A stretch of DNA of 64,000 nt from Selaginella moellendorffii (lineage: Eukaryota; Streptophyta; Lycopodiopsida; Selaginellales; Selaginellaceae), in the NCBI RefSeq assembly GCF_000143415.4, contig NW_003314386.1:160629-224628 (forward strand). Direction: 5' to 3'. A program made the position numbers and the translations under genes. The notes beneath the pieces were generated by a model, which saw only the letters and a program-made list of their open reading frames with translations, made no database searches and was not told the origin of the DNA. Shown here piece after piece: positions 10,860-21,403 of this stretch; position 1 is the stretch's first letter, and each line of letters opens with the position of its first letter.

Positions 10860-13800
10860 CAAGAAAATATTAATTCAGATTGAATCAAAGGATGGATTAT
10901 GGTGTAAGAAATGCTAGAATAAATGTCACATTGCTAAAAAATGTAATTTACAAGTTTTTAAATGCTAAATATAGGACTTATCGCTATTGTAATATGACTA
11001 AAGTTGCTCAATTTGATAACACATCTAATTGGACTCAAGCTAATAGAGGCCAATATGATCAACCAGAACAAAACCAACAAAGTGATAGCAAAATTAACAA
11101 TACATGAAAACTATAATTATGGCTATTCAAACAACCAAAACAACCTTATCAACCACCATATCAACAACCTTACTAACAACTATTATATCAATTATTATAT
11201 TAATAATATTATAAAAATAATCAGTATAAAGACCAAAGTAGCTTGGGGCTTCTATTGCTCGTCAAATGAAATACTTAATTCTTTCAGCCTGGAGGTCATT
11301 GGCTTGTGATTTGGAGAACATACTGAATTGTAGTGCTTTGCACTTTTGTGTTACTTTATATGTTCATGTGTTCTCATTATTTTCGTTAAATTAATAACCA
11401 CTAAACCAAGATAGTAGACCTCCAAATAACAACCAATCCAACCATAGACAACCTCTTATATTAAGATATTAAGGAATAAGAACCCATAGAAAACAAACTT
11501 GTAGTGTGCATAATCACAAAAGCACAAAGTAAATATCAATTTCTAGATGGTGAAGATTATAGAAAAAACAATATTATCAATGAATGATCTTGTCTCATAA
11601 AATCTGATAAAATCTATAACAAAAGCCAGAAGTTGACATTAATCAGATTTTACCACCACAAACACAACTTTAAGATTTCAAAAAAGGCCTGCATGAAATT
11701 ACCTTAAACCAGATCCCCTGATAAGGTGTTACCATTTTTCTTCAGCAAGTATTCCAAATAGCTCCATACTTATGTAAATAATTACTCAAGATTTATTAAT
11801 CATTTTCAACACTAACATAAGAACTAAATGACACCCATTCTATCAACTTAACATCCAACCTCTATAATAAAGGTTAAAGACTATGATAGTGACTATGTGT
11901 CCTAATTGAGATAGTAAGAACAAAATTCAAAAAGCTTAAATGACCAAAATAGTGAGTGTCAATATCATCAAATACTCACTCTGAAAAGCAATAGGATTAT
12001 GATTGATACAACTAGTACCTTTTAAAGTCATGATAGTTGATCAAATAAGCATAATTCACTAGCATTGTCTATAATGTTCTAATCAAAGTTGAAAGTAATG
12101 AATACATCGTTGTCCTTAAAATGACAAAAGATGAAGCTACATATTAGATTTTGTTAAGCTAAACATAGCTTGAAGTTACTAACATTATTCAATACTATTT
12201 CAAAAACAAGATTTCTTTAAAAGAAGATAAAGGATGAATACAAATCTCAACATTACCATTCTACAAAAAGAGAGCATTACGTATAAAGGACTAAACAATT
12301 ATGAAAAACACGACTTCTTAAAACTAAACCACTCAATAAAGATTAATATTCCCACTTGATCCCAAATCTAACTATAGAAGTTAAGATTGTGAAGTTAAAA
12401 ATACCAATCAAGACTCAATCTTTAAAAATTAAATCAAGACTGTAAACTTGAAAATACCATTTAAGGAAACAGACTTAAGCAAAACACAAATGAACCACCT
12501 CTAATAAAAAACACACTTGCACAAATACAAAAGCAACATGATTGTCTAGCTATCAAACTAGAACAACTACAACCAACCAAACAACATATCTACCTTGATG
12601 AAAAATTAACATTCACCAAACAAAATGATTAATTCAGTCCATTACTCTTGATAAATTGACTAAAGAAATTAACTTAGGCACTTATGACAATCCACAAAAG
12701 CTCATCATAGCTAAAGACCTTGATAAAACATTCAGAAAAAAAGCAATTGAGCTATTTAGCTAATATAAAAATATCTTTGCATGGTCATACTAAGATTTAC
12801 ATAGAGTACCACTAGAATTTTATATGCATCGCATCAAGCTTTTTTCTAAGTAGTACCCAAAAATATATCATGTGAACCTAAACTTTGTAGCTCTAGTCAA
12901 ATAAGAAATTTTCAAACTTAAAATTGTGGGCTTCATTTATTTGATATACCGTACAATGGCTCACTCTATTAATCATTGTCCCAAAGAAAAATGAAAAACT
13001 TTAAAATTGAAATAGTTATAAGAAATTTAATAATTGCACAAAGAAAGATGTATCCACAATCTCTTTCTTTGACAAAAAACTTGATGTTGTAGTTAGGCAA
13101 GAGATATATTTTTTCTTCAATTGATTTTTAAGCTATATTAAATCCAAATCCATATTACTCCTAAAGACCAATATAAAACTTTATTCATCAGTCTTATGCA
13201 TACCTTTGCATGCCCTTCGAGTCAATGAAAGTTCCATTCACTTTTCAAAGCATCATAACTAAAACTTTTTAATAATATTTTATAGATTTTATATGTATCT
13301 TCATGGATGTTTTTAGCTTTTTTGGCCTTAAACACTAGCACTTAAAGAAATTTCTTTAAGTGCATACAAAATAATGTTATATTCAATTTTTAAAAATGCA
13401 CTTTCTTTGTCAAATTAGAAGTCCTACTTTAACATTTCATTTGGCATCCTCATCAGCAAAACCAAAACTTCAGCCATCATTGCACTCAACCTTGAAAAAT
13501 GCATTTTTTCTTCATCAAATTAGAAGTCATATTTGGACATTTTATTTGGAAGGATGGTATCCTTATCAACAAAGCCAAAACTTTAGCCATCATTGCATTT
13601 AACTTTGAATAGTCATTTTATTCATCGAATCATGGACATCTTATTTGCAAGGACAACATCATTATCAACAAACCAAAATATTAATCATCATCAACATACA
13701 ACCACACATTCAACTCATAAGACTATAAAGTTTCTTAGATAAAATAGGCTATTATCCAGAAAATTTTCTCACCAAATTCCTTAAGTAATATCAATTATAC

Positions 13801-14000
13801 AAGTGCATTTATGACATGCTCAAAGAATCACTTACTAAAGTATTAATTTTCGCCCAACAAAATTGGAGTAAAGATTTTATGATCCAAGTCAATGCATCTG
13901 ATTACGCCATTAGAGTAATACTTTCTTTTTAACAACAAGACAATAAAAAATATTGTTTATTGTTCAATTTACTAATAGACCAAAACCCTAGTCTAGTTAT
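10860..14000 (+). mobile_element. Decayed Ty3/gypsy retrotransposon (pol remnants)
   Basis: No open frame survives, but broken translation on the plus strand shows gypsy pol in the correct order. A run near 12660-13000 reads like the start of reverse transcriptase (KNIFAWSY, a conserved His-Arg-Ile, GFIY, PKEK as remains of PKKNGK). Around 13280-13320 is the catalytic region, with SWMF where family members have FMDD. The segment KCTFFVKLEVLL.HFIW follows (13394-13500). RNase H remains lie at 13800-13925 (WSKDFMIQVNASDYAI). Possible gag remains with clustered Cys codons lie near 10890-11100. Multiple stops and frameshifts show long inactivity. I could not define LTRs for this copy. Confidence 0.75.
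13394..13700 (+). repeat. Three tandem copies of a ~105-bp reverse-transcriptase segment
   Basis: Units start near 13394, 13498 and 13605. Each carries the same order of words: the CTTTCTT..TCAAATTAGAAGTC region, then CATTT.ATTTGG, then TCA.CAAA.CCAAAA, then CATCATTGCA. The third unit is the most diverged. Translated, each corresponds to the gypsy RT thumb-proximal block KKCTFFVK..V..LGH. Confidence 0.7.
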
Positions 14001-14952
14001 GCTAGGTGGTGTACACAAAAAATAAAGAAGAAGTATAATTGACCCATTATCAAGTGCTTGCATAGCAATGATTCACTGCACAATACTCAAGCCTAAGCCT
14101 AGGGACTAAGACTTGAATCATGAGAATAAAAGATCCCTGCTAGAGGAATAAAAAAAAGAGAAGTTAAACTATAAAGACTTGTACCCAAAAACCATAGTTT
14201 ATATTCTTGAACTTCTCTTCCTAACCTTTGTGATTCCAAAGCTCTTTCCTCCTCCGAAATAGTTATAATGCATGACAATATAAATTGGATGTGTTTAGAG
14301 TAGTGGATCCTTAACAATGATAAAGAGGATGTTGCCATGATCCTAGAGGCATTTGCTACATTGTTAAAATCCCAAAAGTCATTTTAGTTTTCAATCCCAA
14401 TTAAGTGTTTATATCATATTGCAACTCTTTAGTTGATAATTCCTCATACAGTTGTAGAAGAAATTGTTGCAATCTAGAACAAAAAGTAAAAATTAAAAGA
14501 CACAATAAAAAGATATAAACTAACATGGATTGAGAGTTTATGCATAGCATACATGGCTTTTAAATATTATTTTATGAGTGTTTAAACAATTCAAAACACA
14601 GGTGTGTCTTGAATTTTTTGACACCTCCGCAAAACCATATTTTTTACCATATATAAGTCTCTATTGTAATACTTAAAATATTAAAGTGCCTTATATCTAT
14701 ATATTAAAAAACTTCCTATTTTTATACTCAAAGATATTAGAATTATGATGTATTATATTTGTGTTTTGTTTTTAAATATGGAGGGAAACATAAAGTTTAC
14801 AACTGATTAGATGCTCAGTAAGTCAATTAACTCTATTGTGTTGAGACTAAGGGTCTTATTGTTATACTATGGATGGAATAACACAAAAAATCCTAATGAC
14901 TCTATATTATCTCAATATTATAAGAAGCTTATTACTATGATTAAAAAAATGG
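14001..14952. other. AT-rich DNA, no gene seen
   Basis: Mostly AT-rich sequence between the gypsy relic and the assembly gap. Open frames are short and unsupported. I see no defined repeat boundary. Confidence 0.5.
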
Positions 14953-15052
14953 NNNNNNNNNNNNNNNNNNNNNNNNNNNNNNNNNNNNNNNNNNNNNNNN
15001 NNNNNNNNNNNNNNNNNNNNNNNNNNNNNNNNNNNNNNNNNNNNNNNNNNNN
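14953..15052. other. Assembly gap (100 N)
   Basis: Exactly 100 undetermined bases, the usual placeholder size, so the true distance between the flanking sequences is unknown. Confidence 0.99.
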
Positions 15053-15297
15053 ATGTCATGGTGAGAAATAACCTAAATAAATTTAATAATTTCATATTTA
15101 TTTAATGTATGTTTTATCATATATCTAAATTGTCAATTTCTGAACTTTAGAGTTTATAGAAAAATGTATTTTAATTTTCTTTACTATTATTTTGGCTGTT
15201 TTCTTATTGATAAAGATAAGTAATAGTCGAATATATAAATTTCTATACATTTTCTTGTTTATGTATATATATATGTGTTTTATTTTGGATATTTTTA

Positions 15298-16221
15298 ATG
15301 GATTTTAAACTTTATACTTTATTTATTTTGTTTGTAATTTACACCACTACATTTGCATTTAGTCAAGTTAATTACCCTTTGGGTATTGGACCTATTAAGT
15401 TTCAAAATTATGATGGAATAAATCAATTTCCAAATTCTATTGCATACACCTTGCTAAAATCAGCTATTGCTGACTTGATTCATGAGTTTGGTAAGAAAAT
15501 GGCAATTCTTGGACCAGATGTAAGTCTTAACTATAATATTAACCTTGGTGGTAAAGTAATCAATATATCTTCTTATAAAATTATTGTCCGAATGTGGATT
15601 GGTAAATGTACTATTGATGATAACCGTGACTTAAAGCAAGTATTTATAATAAGAGCTTTAGGTGACATCAGTTCAAAACTTTTAAATGAAGTCTTAAAAA
15701 ATGGATGGAAAAGTTTGGAAGCATATGTTGGGCCTATATATATAGAATATAAAACAATTGATTTAAATAGACATGATGAACTTTCACAATCCAAGTTACC
15801 CTTTAATTTTGAAGGTAATCATGGCATATGTAACACTTTTAGAAGCTCATTAGTTAATGGTCCAAAAGTTAAAGGTTCTACATTAGCACCTGGAGAATTT
15901 TTATCCGCCAAAGAATTTACTGCTATTATGCAATTTGATTGCAACTTTGTTTTATATAATAAAAGAAAAATAAATTGGGCTAGCAACACTATAAACAAAG
16001 GTAAAAGTTGCTATCTACATTTTCAACTAGATGGCAATTTAGTAATCAAAGACATCAGTAATACTCCAATCTAGGCACTCAATCTCTACTGCCAGCCACA
16101 ACCTCATTGCATAGTTAACGCAAAGCTCATTCTTGAAGGATATGGTAATCTGGTACTCTATGGTTATCAATTGAGCAATGGCGCATCTTATGTGGCATGG
16201 GATGCTATTACTAATGGCTGA
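15298..16221 (+). pseudogene. Secreted bulb-type (GNA-like) lectin gene A with one in-frame nonsense codon
   Basis: The frame opens at an ATG with a hydrophobic signal peptide (about residues 1-22, ending TFAFS). It continues for 258 codons, then meets TAG at 16072-16074 where lectin B has the Trp codon of PIWALN. The same frame then stays open for another 48 codons to TGA at 16219-16221, with all of lectin B's C-terminal features. Residues ~25-185 form an N-terminal domain I do not recognise, shared with lectin B. The C-terminal half is bulb-lectin-like, with a first site MQFDCNFVLY matching the QxDxNxVxY pattern and a second site FQLDGNLVIK. The stop removes the third repeat. It could be a recent pseudogene, a truncated but functional protein, or a base-call error. 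The sequence is intronless and strongly AT-rich, unlike the neighbouring housekeeping genes. Confidence 0.8.
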
Positions 16222-16309
16222 AATCCTTTCAGAAATGTTAACTAACTAATTATATTTTATCTAAGCCGGGTAACTGTTGCACTGGAGCCATGGCTTCTTT
16301 CTTTTCTTT

Positions 16310-16440
16310 ATCTTCTAGAGATTAGATCATTCACTGATCCTTGTGTTTTTTTGTGCCTCTCTACGCTCGCCGCTCCATCCATCGATTCTTCGCAATCTAT
16401 GTTTTCATTCCACCGAAACGTCACGGGCTCGATGCCCTGT
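16310..16440. repeat. Fragment upstream of the ZW10 pseudogene, repeated inverted near 42 kb
   Basis: The segment from about 16310 to 16400 (TTAGATCATTCACTGATCCT onwards, through the CTCTACGCTCGC part to TTCGCAATCTA) is found as its reverse complement at about 41968-42056 with few differences. The downstream part (GTCACGGGCTCGAT) also matches the region upstream of the intact ZW10 near 6558-6571. Confidence 0.75.
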
Positions 16441-16476
16441 CCCCAACGATACAAAAGGTCCAAATACAGGGAAGAA

Positions 16477-18708
16477 ATGGAGGAGCTCGTGATGCGGCAT
16501 CGACTACGCTCATGCCAAGACAATGGATCTCCAGAGCGGAGAGAATGCAGGTGAGAGGGGTGAAGGGGAACAGGATAGAGCTGAGGGTGGCTTCGGAAGT
16601 GGTGATGTCCACCGTCGAGGTCCGTGATCGCTTGCTAGCTGGGAAAGAGCGATGGAGGCCAAATTCTAAGCGGTGCGAGGAAAATCGCCGAAGTGAAGGG
16701 AATCGTCGACGATGATGACGAAGATACGCTCTTGCTTCTCAAGGAACTGTTATCAAGGATTAATTCCGAGGTATGTCTCCTTTCATCCTTTCAGGTTTAT
16801 TTTTTCATCTTTTTTCCCTGGTGGATTCTCTACTTGCAGGCTTATGTTCTAAAGTTGTCTCCGTGATCTTTACTGAAAGAATATTGGCTGTGAACTTTGT
16901 GACAATTGCAGGAACTCAACATTAACTTTGTGGCAATACTGGAGATAATGGAGGTAGCTTTCTAGGTTCGAGTTGTCACTTAATTCTCTTGAAAGGTACT
17001 TGGCCTGCTCGATGGCTTCCTTGGACGTTTCACAGATAATTTGTGTAAACTGTTGGTTCTCTTAGTCTACTCTGCTACTGTCGTGAGAGTGGAGCAAGAC
17101 AGTGACCGTGCAGTACTAATGATCACTAGAGACGAGTAAGTTTCTCCTTTTTGTGTGTGTGATGGTGTGTTAGTCTGTGATTTTTGTGAATTCCATTGAA
17201 ACCAGGAAAATCAGTCATCAAAAAGCACTGGACTTGGTAAAGTTTACCAACGAGCATCTTGTACACCACTAGAAAGTATGGATGCTAAAGCTGGGTAGGT
17301 CGATTTGGCCAAGGCTTGCCGATATGATAATCCAGAATCACTTACACAAGGTGACAGTTCTTTGGTGATCCTGGTGGAGACTGACCTTTTGCATTGTGTT
17401 GCAGGCATCATTCTGAACAGATTAAAATCCTTATGTCAGAATTTGAAGAAGCTCTTGAAGCCGAAAACATTGTCACTGTAGGTGGACTACTTAGCAACTT
17501 CACAGCCGATGTCGAGATTCATATTTCTGGCTAAAGCTCGAGACATTATCATAAGTTTTGATTATCGTTTGTTTCTGGTGAGTTCATTCACTGTTATATC
17601 CTACCTTCCAAAACAGTTTCTACCCATTGTACAGGAGACATTGAAGGTATACTTTTATTTTCTCTCCTTGAATTAGTGCTGTGTTATAGGATGCTTGCTC
17701 ATCGATACCAAGACTAGCTTTGGAGCTTTATAAAGTCGCCCGAGACGTTGTGCTGCTCTACCGAGCAGCAGCACCAGTATTTACAATGACTGCCTCTAGA
17801 TTGCACATGAGTTGACGACTTACTCCCAGCAGGTTTGTGGGCACTGCATGTCGATCTGCAACAGTCATGCACTTCGATGGACCTCGTTAAGCCATGGGAT
17901 ACAATATGCTTTCGACACATGCTAAGATGATAAACAATCAGCTCCTGCAGGTTCGTTTGTAAAAGAAAAAAAAAAGAAAGAATGCTATTCAGCTTTCACG
18001 GGCTCTTCTCTCATCCGTAGATTTGAATGTCTAGAACCTACAAACAAGTCATATCTGAAAGGCGCAGTCTGCACTGCAACAGGTACAGTTTCTGTCAAAG
18101 ATAGACTTTGCTGGAACTTCCTTTCGCATCAATCTTTAGATCTACGCACAACGTCTGGCAAGAATTTCTACCCAGCAGTTTTCAAGTGAAGCAGTTGACA
18201 ATGCTGGCTGATTCAATTATTAGCAGAATTGTTTATGAAGTTCTGTCTATCAAAGACATGGCTGCCGAAGAAACTGTTCAGGTAAACAAAGTCTGGGTGG
18301 TGTAATCAGTTTTACAATCACTTCATGCAGTTGCACAACTTACTGGACGAGCTGATACTGGACTTGGGCTCGGTGCTGGCTTCTGTCGAGAAACATAGCA
18401 GGAAATCACTCGACATCCTTGTACCGTCGTGGAGAAAACTAAAACGCTTATCTGGTAACGCCAGTGTTTCTCGTCTTGGCTGACATGGAAAAACTTGTTC
18501 CAGAGTTATTGGAGATGTTCTTGAGGCCCATCACGAAAGCATGGGAGAGTGGAATTCTCCCGTCGGCAGGATTCTCGCCAGCCGAGGTGGGTGTAGAATG
18601 GAATTTTCCTAAAGCGATATTTGCTTTTTTGGTCAGGTCCAGAGCTTGATCAAGGCGATATTCACGGACACGTCGTTGAGAGCGGAGTGCCTTGAAGGAA
18701 TAGTTTGA
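16477..18708 (+). pseudogene. Decayed duplicate of ZW10
   Basis: The segment aligns with ZW10 at 6747-9538 from the start codon context (GAAGAAATGGAGGAGCTC) to the end of the last exon (CTTGAA.GAATAGTTTGA). Introns are retained at the same places, so it is a DNA-level duplicate and not a retrocopy. Exon 1 has lost roughly 250 bp, several exons carry internal deletions and frameshifts, and most of exon 9 is missing, replaced by scrambled sequence near 18000-18060. The 3' part (18130-18708) is nearly identical to the intact gene. No full reading frame can be built. Confidence 0.92.
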
Positions 18709-19069
18709 TCAGCATGCTTCGGGGTCGTTGGTCTGGCGTTCCAGTGCGGGTCAAATTTCCTAACAGGTTTGTGAGTTTTTCTTTCAGCGAGAAGCACATG
18801 TGGGTGTATGCTTACTACTGCTTTACACGCCTTGGATACATCCATAGGTACTCTTGGCGTTTAGGGAACTGGCAAATCTTTTTCTTTTGGCAACAAAGTG
18901 GCCTTAGTTTTTGGAGGGTCTTGCAGCACCCAAGTGAGGCACTCGATTCTTCGTCTTTTAAAAATGAAAGCTATCGAGCTCACCACTGGTTTATCTTGTC
19001 TTAGTGTAAAATCTAAAAAACTAGATAGTACTTTTCATCCTCTGGGAAAAATGTTACCAGTTTTCTTAT

Positions 19070-19996
19070 ATGGGTGTTAAATTCTCTTTGTGTGTTATGT
19101 TTGTAATATTTTCCCTCCACACCAGAAGTAATGCTGAAAATGCAAAATTTCTAAATACAAGCTTTAGTATTCATGAAAATGACTATATTGTCTTTAGAAA
19201 TTTTGATGGAGAAAAAGAATTTCCAATATCTATTGCATATGATTTATTGGGATTTACTATTGCAAGTTTAATTCAAGAATTTGGTAAGAAAATGGCAGGA
19301 TCAAATGTAAGTCTGATGTATAATATAAATCTTGGGGGTAAAATTGTCAATTTGGAACCATATAAGCTTATTGTACGAATGTGGATTGGCAAATGTACCA
19401 TTTCAAATCAGCAATATTTGAGACAACATTTTATAATTAAATCCTTAGGGAGTATTCGTTTAGCCCTGTTAAATGAAGTTTTGAAAAATGGATACACAAG
19501 CCTAGAAGCATATTTAGGACCTATATTTATAGAATACAAGCTAATTAATACCAACAAACATGAAGAGCTTCATGATTTTATAGATCAAGCTATAAGCCAA
19601 AATACATGTAGTGCTTATTTGGTAAATGGTCCAAAAGTTAAAGGTTCTATTTTACCACCTAGAGGTTCATTGATAGTTAATGAGTATTTGTTTGTTATGC
19701 AAATGGATTGTAATCTTGTCCTCTATAATATGAAATATAACAAGGCAACATGGGCAAGTAATACTATGAATGAAGGTAAAATTTGCTATTTACATTTTCA
19801 GTTAGATGGCAATCTTGTAATAAAAAATGCAATGGACAGTCCTATTTGGGCACTTAATATTTATTGTCAGCCCCAGCCTCATTGTATAACTAATTCTAAA
19901 CTTATACTTGAAAGTTATGGAAATCTTGTTTTATATGGTTATAATCTAGATAATGGAAAAGCTTATGTTTTATGGGATGCTATAACTAATGGTTAA
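19070..19996 (+). CDS. Secreted bulb-type (GNA-like) lectin B with an unrecognised N-terminal domain
   Basis: This is an intact single-exon frame of 308 residues. Residues 1-22 are a signal peptide (hydrophobic core, then SNA). Residues ~28-185 are a domain I do not recognise; it contains EFGKKM, NINLGGK, RMWIGKC and LNEVLKNGY, all conserved in lectin A. Residues ~190-308 resemble the monocot mannose-binding (GNA) lectin fold: site 1 QMDCNLVLY fits QxDxNxVxY exactly, WASNT follows, site 2 is FQLDGNLVIK (final Tyr replaced by Lys), and site 3 is ESYGNLVLY (first two positions changed). The Cys of site 1 and the Cys of KICYLHF match the conserved disulphide pair of GNA lectins. Mannose binding is therefore plausible at site 1 only. 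The gene is AT-rich and intronless and lies after a dead ZW10 copy. Role unknown; defence or cell-wall recognition would be a guess. Confidence 0.85.
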   Translation: MGVKFSLCVMFVIFSLHTRSNAENAKFLNTSFSIHENDYIVFRNFDGEKEFPISIAYDLLGFTIASLIQEFGKKMAGSNVSLMYNINLGGKIVNLEPYKLIVRMWIGKCTISNQQYLRQHFIIKSLGSIRLALLNEVLKNGYTSLEAYLGPIFIEYKLINTNKHEELHDFIDQAISQNTCSAYLVNGPKVKGSILPPRGSLIVNEYLFVMQMDCNLVLYNMKYNKATWASNTMNEGKICYLHFQLDGNLVIKNAMDSPIWALNIYCQPQPHCITNSKLILESYGNLVLYGYNLDNGKAYVLWDAITNG

Positions 19997-20935
19997 ATTT
20001 TTAGTTTTATTTTCTTTGATAAAATTTATTTAGTAGATCTTATTATAAATTTTTATTCCTATTTCAATATCTAAAGGTAAAACTTCCAAGAACTCTTATT
20101 ATTATAATAATGTTATCCTTTTGTTATAAACAAACTTAAAAGAGTATAAATAATCTAAATAATCATAGTTCCAAAGAGTAGTTATAATAAATAGTTTGGG
20201 ATACTTTATAGAAATTAAAAAATGATAAATAAATTATGTTCTTAAAAATCCATTATAAATATATCTAAAATAGCTATATTTATAAAAAACAAGAAAATGT
20301 ATAAGTTAAACTCTGTTTTATCTTATTAAGACAAAATAAAAAAAATTATAATATCTGTAAATACATGTATATACATATATATAGTACCCTATAAAGGTAT
20401 AATACTCTAGCATATGAACTGATCCTTTCATTCTTATATATAAGGAAGTTAAACCCCTATAGTTTGAGCACTCATATTTGTGGAGGTGAAAGGTAAACCT
20501 TTATTGGCAATGCTTTGCTCTAATGTTTGAGATTGTGCTTTTTGTTTATTTATTTAAAAACTTCTTCTTATTTCTCATTGTAGTCCCTTTTATTATATTT
20601 CTAATATATTTAATATTTCCTTCTTCTATCACATTGATCAGCTTTGACTCTTATGATTCTCATTATAAATCTAGTGTTGAGTTGAGTGTTCTCTATCCTC
20701 TTAATATTGATCTATGTGTGGCTGAGAGTCTTTAATCATTTATTCATTTAATATCATGCGTGATCATATCACAATAATAAATATGAAATAATAAGTGGAT
20801 AATATTTATACCATATGTTTTATTCTTATAATTGTTAATATTTTCTATGTGATATTTTACTATGCACACTCGCTTATCATGCCTCATGTGTTAGTCCTGT
20901 TTTGGTCTAATGTGCTATTTATAGTAAGTATCTAA
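19997..20935. other. AT-rich intergenic DNA
   Basis: Very AT-rich sequence following lectin B. No coding region, RNA gene or clear repeat boundary was seen. A short hydrophobic frame near 20523-20735 has no recognisable family. Confidence 0.5.
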
Positions 20936-20939
20936 ATCA

Positions 20940-21403
20940 TCTTGAGTAAGGCTTTTTTTGCCTATATTCATGTTCTCACCCTTGTCTACAAAATAGTGAT
21001 AAATAAATAGAGATGAGAAAGTAAAAAGGAGAAAAGAAGAAGAGAAATGAGAAGAGAATAGAAGATAATTTAGCCACAAACCCCAAAGGCATCAGTAAAA
21101 ATAAGCATATATCACTCTTTGAACTCTACTTTGCACAAACAATCATAAATAGAAGAAAAGATGATTAATTCAATGTAAATGCATACAACAGTGAGTGGGG
21201 GTTATTTTTCAACACATCTAAGTATTATTTATATACTATATGATTTTATAACTATTCCTAATTGTTTTTCGCCTAGATCAAGCTTTTTTTCTTTGGATGC
21301 TTAACCTTATGTAGAATTCCATTTTGCCTAAGGTTTTTTCTTTTGCTCTACCCAAGAAGATATACAACATAAAACATTTACCTCTTCATCACTCCCCCAC
21401 GAC
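20940..21403 (-). mobile_element. 3' LTR fragment and polypurine tract of a minus-strand gypsy element
   Basis: Read on the minus strand, a polypurine tract GTCGTGGGGGAG (21403-21392) is followed directly by an LTR beginning TGATGAAGAGG at 21391. About 450 bp of the LTR is recognisable. The same sequence occurs in the opposite orientation at 37015-37470, starting with the same TGATGAAGAGG. The far end has diverged or been lost. Confidence 0.65.
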
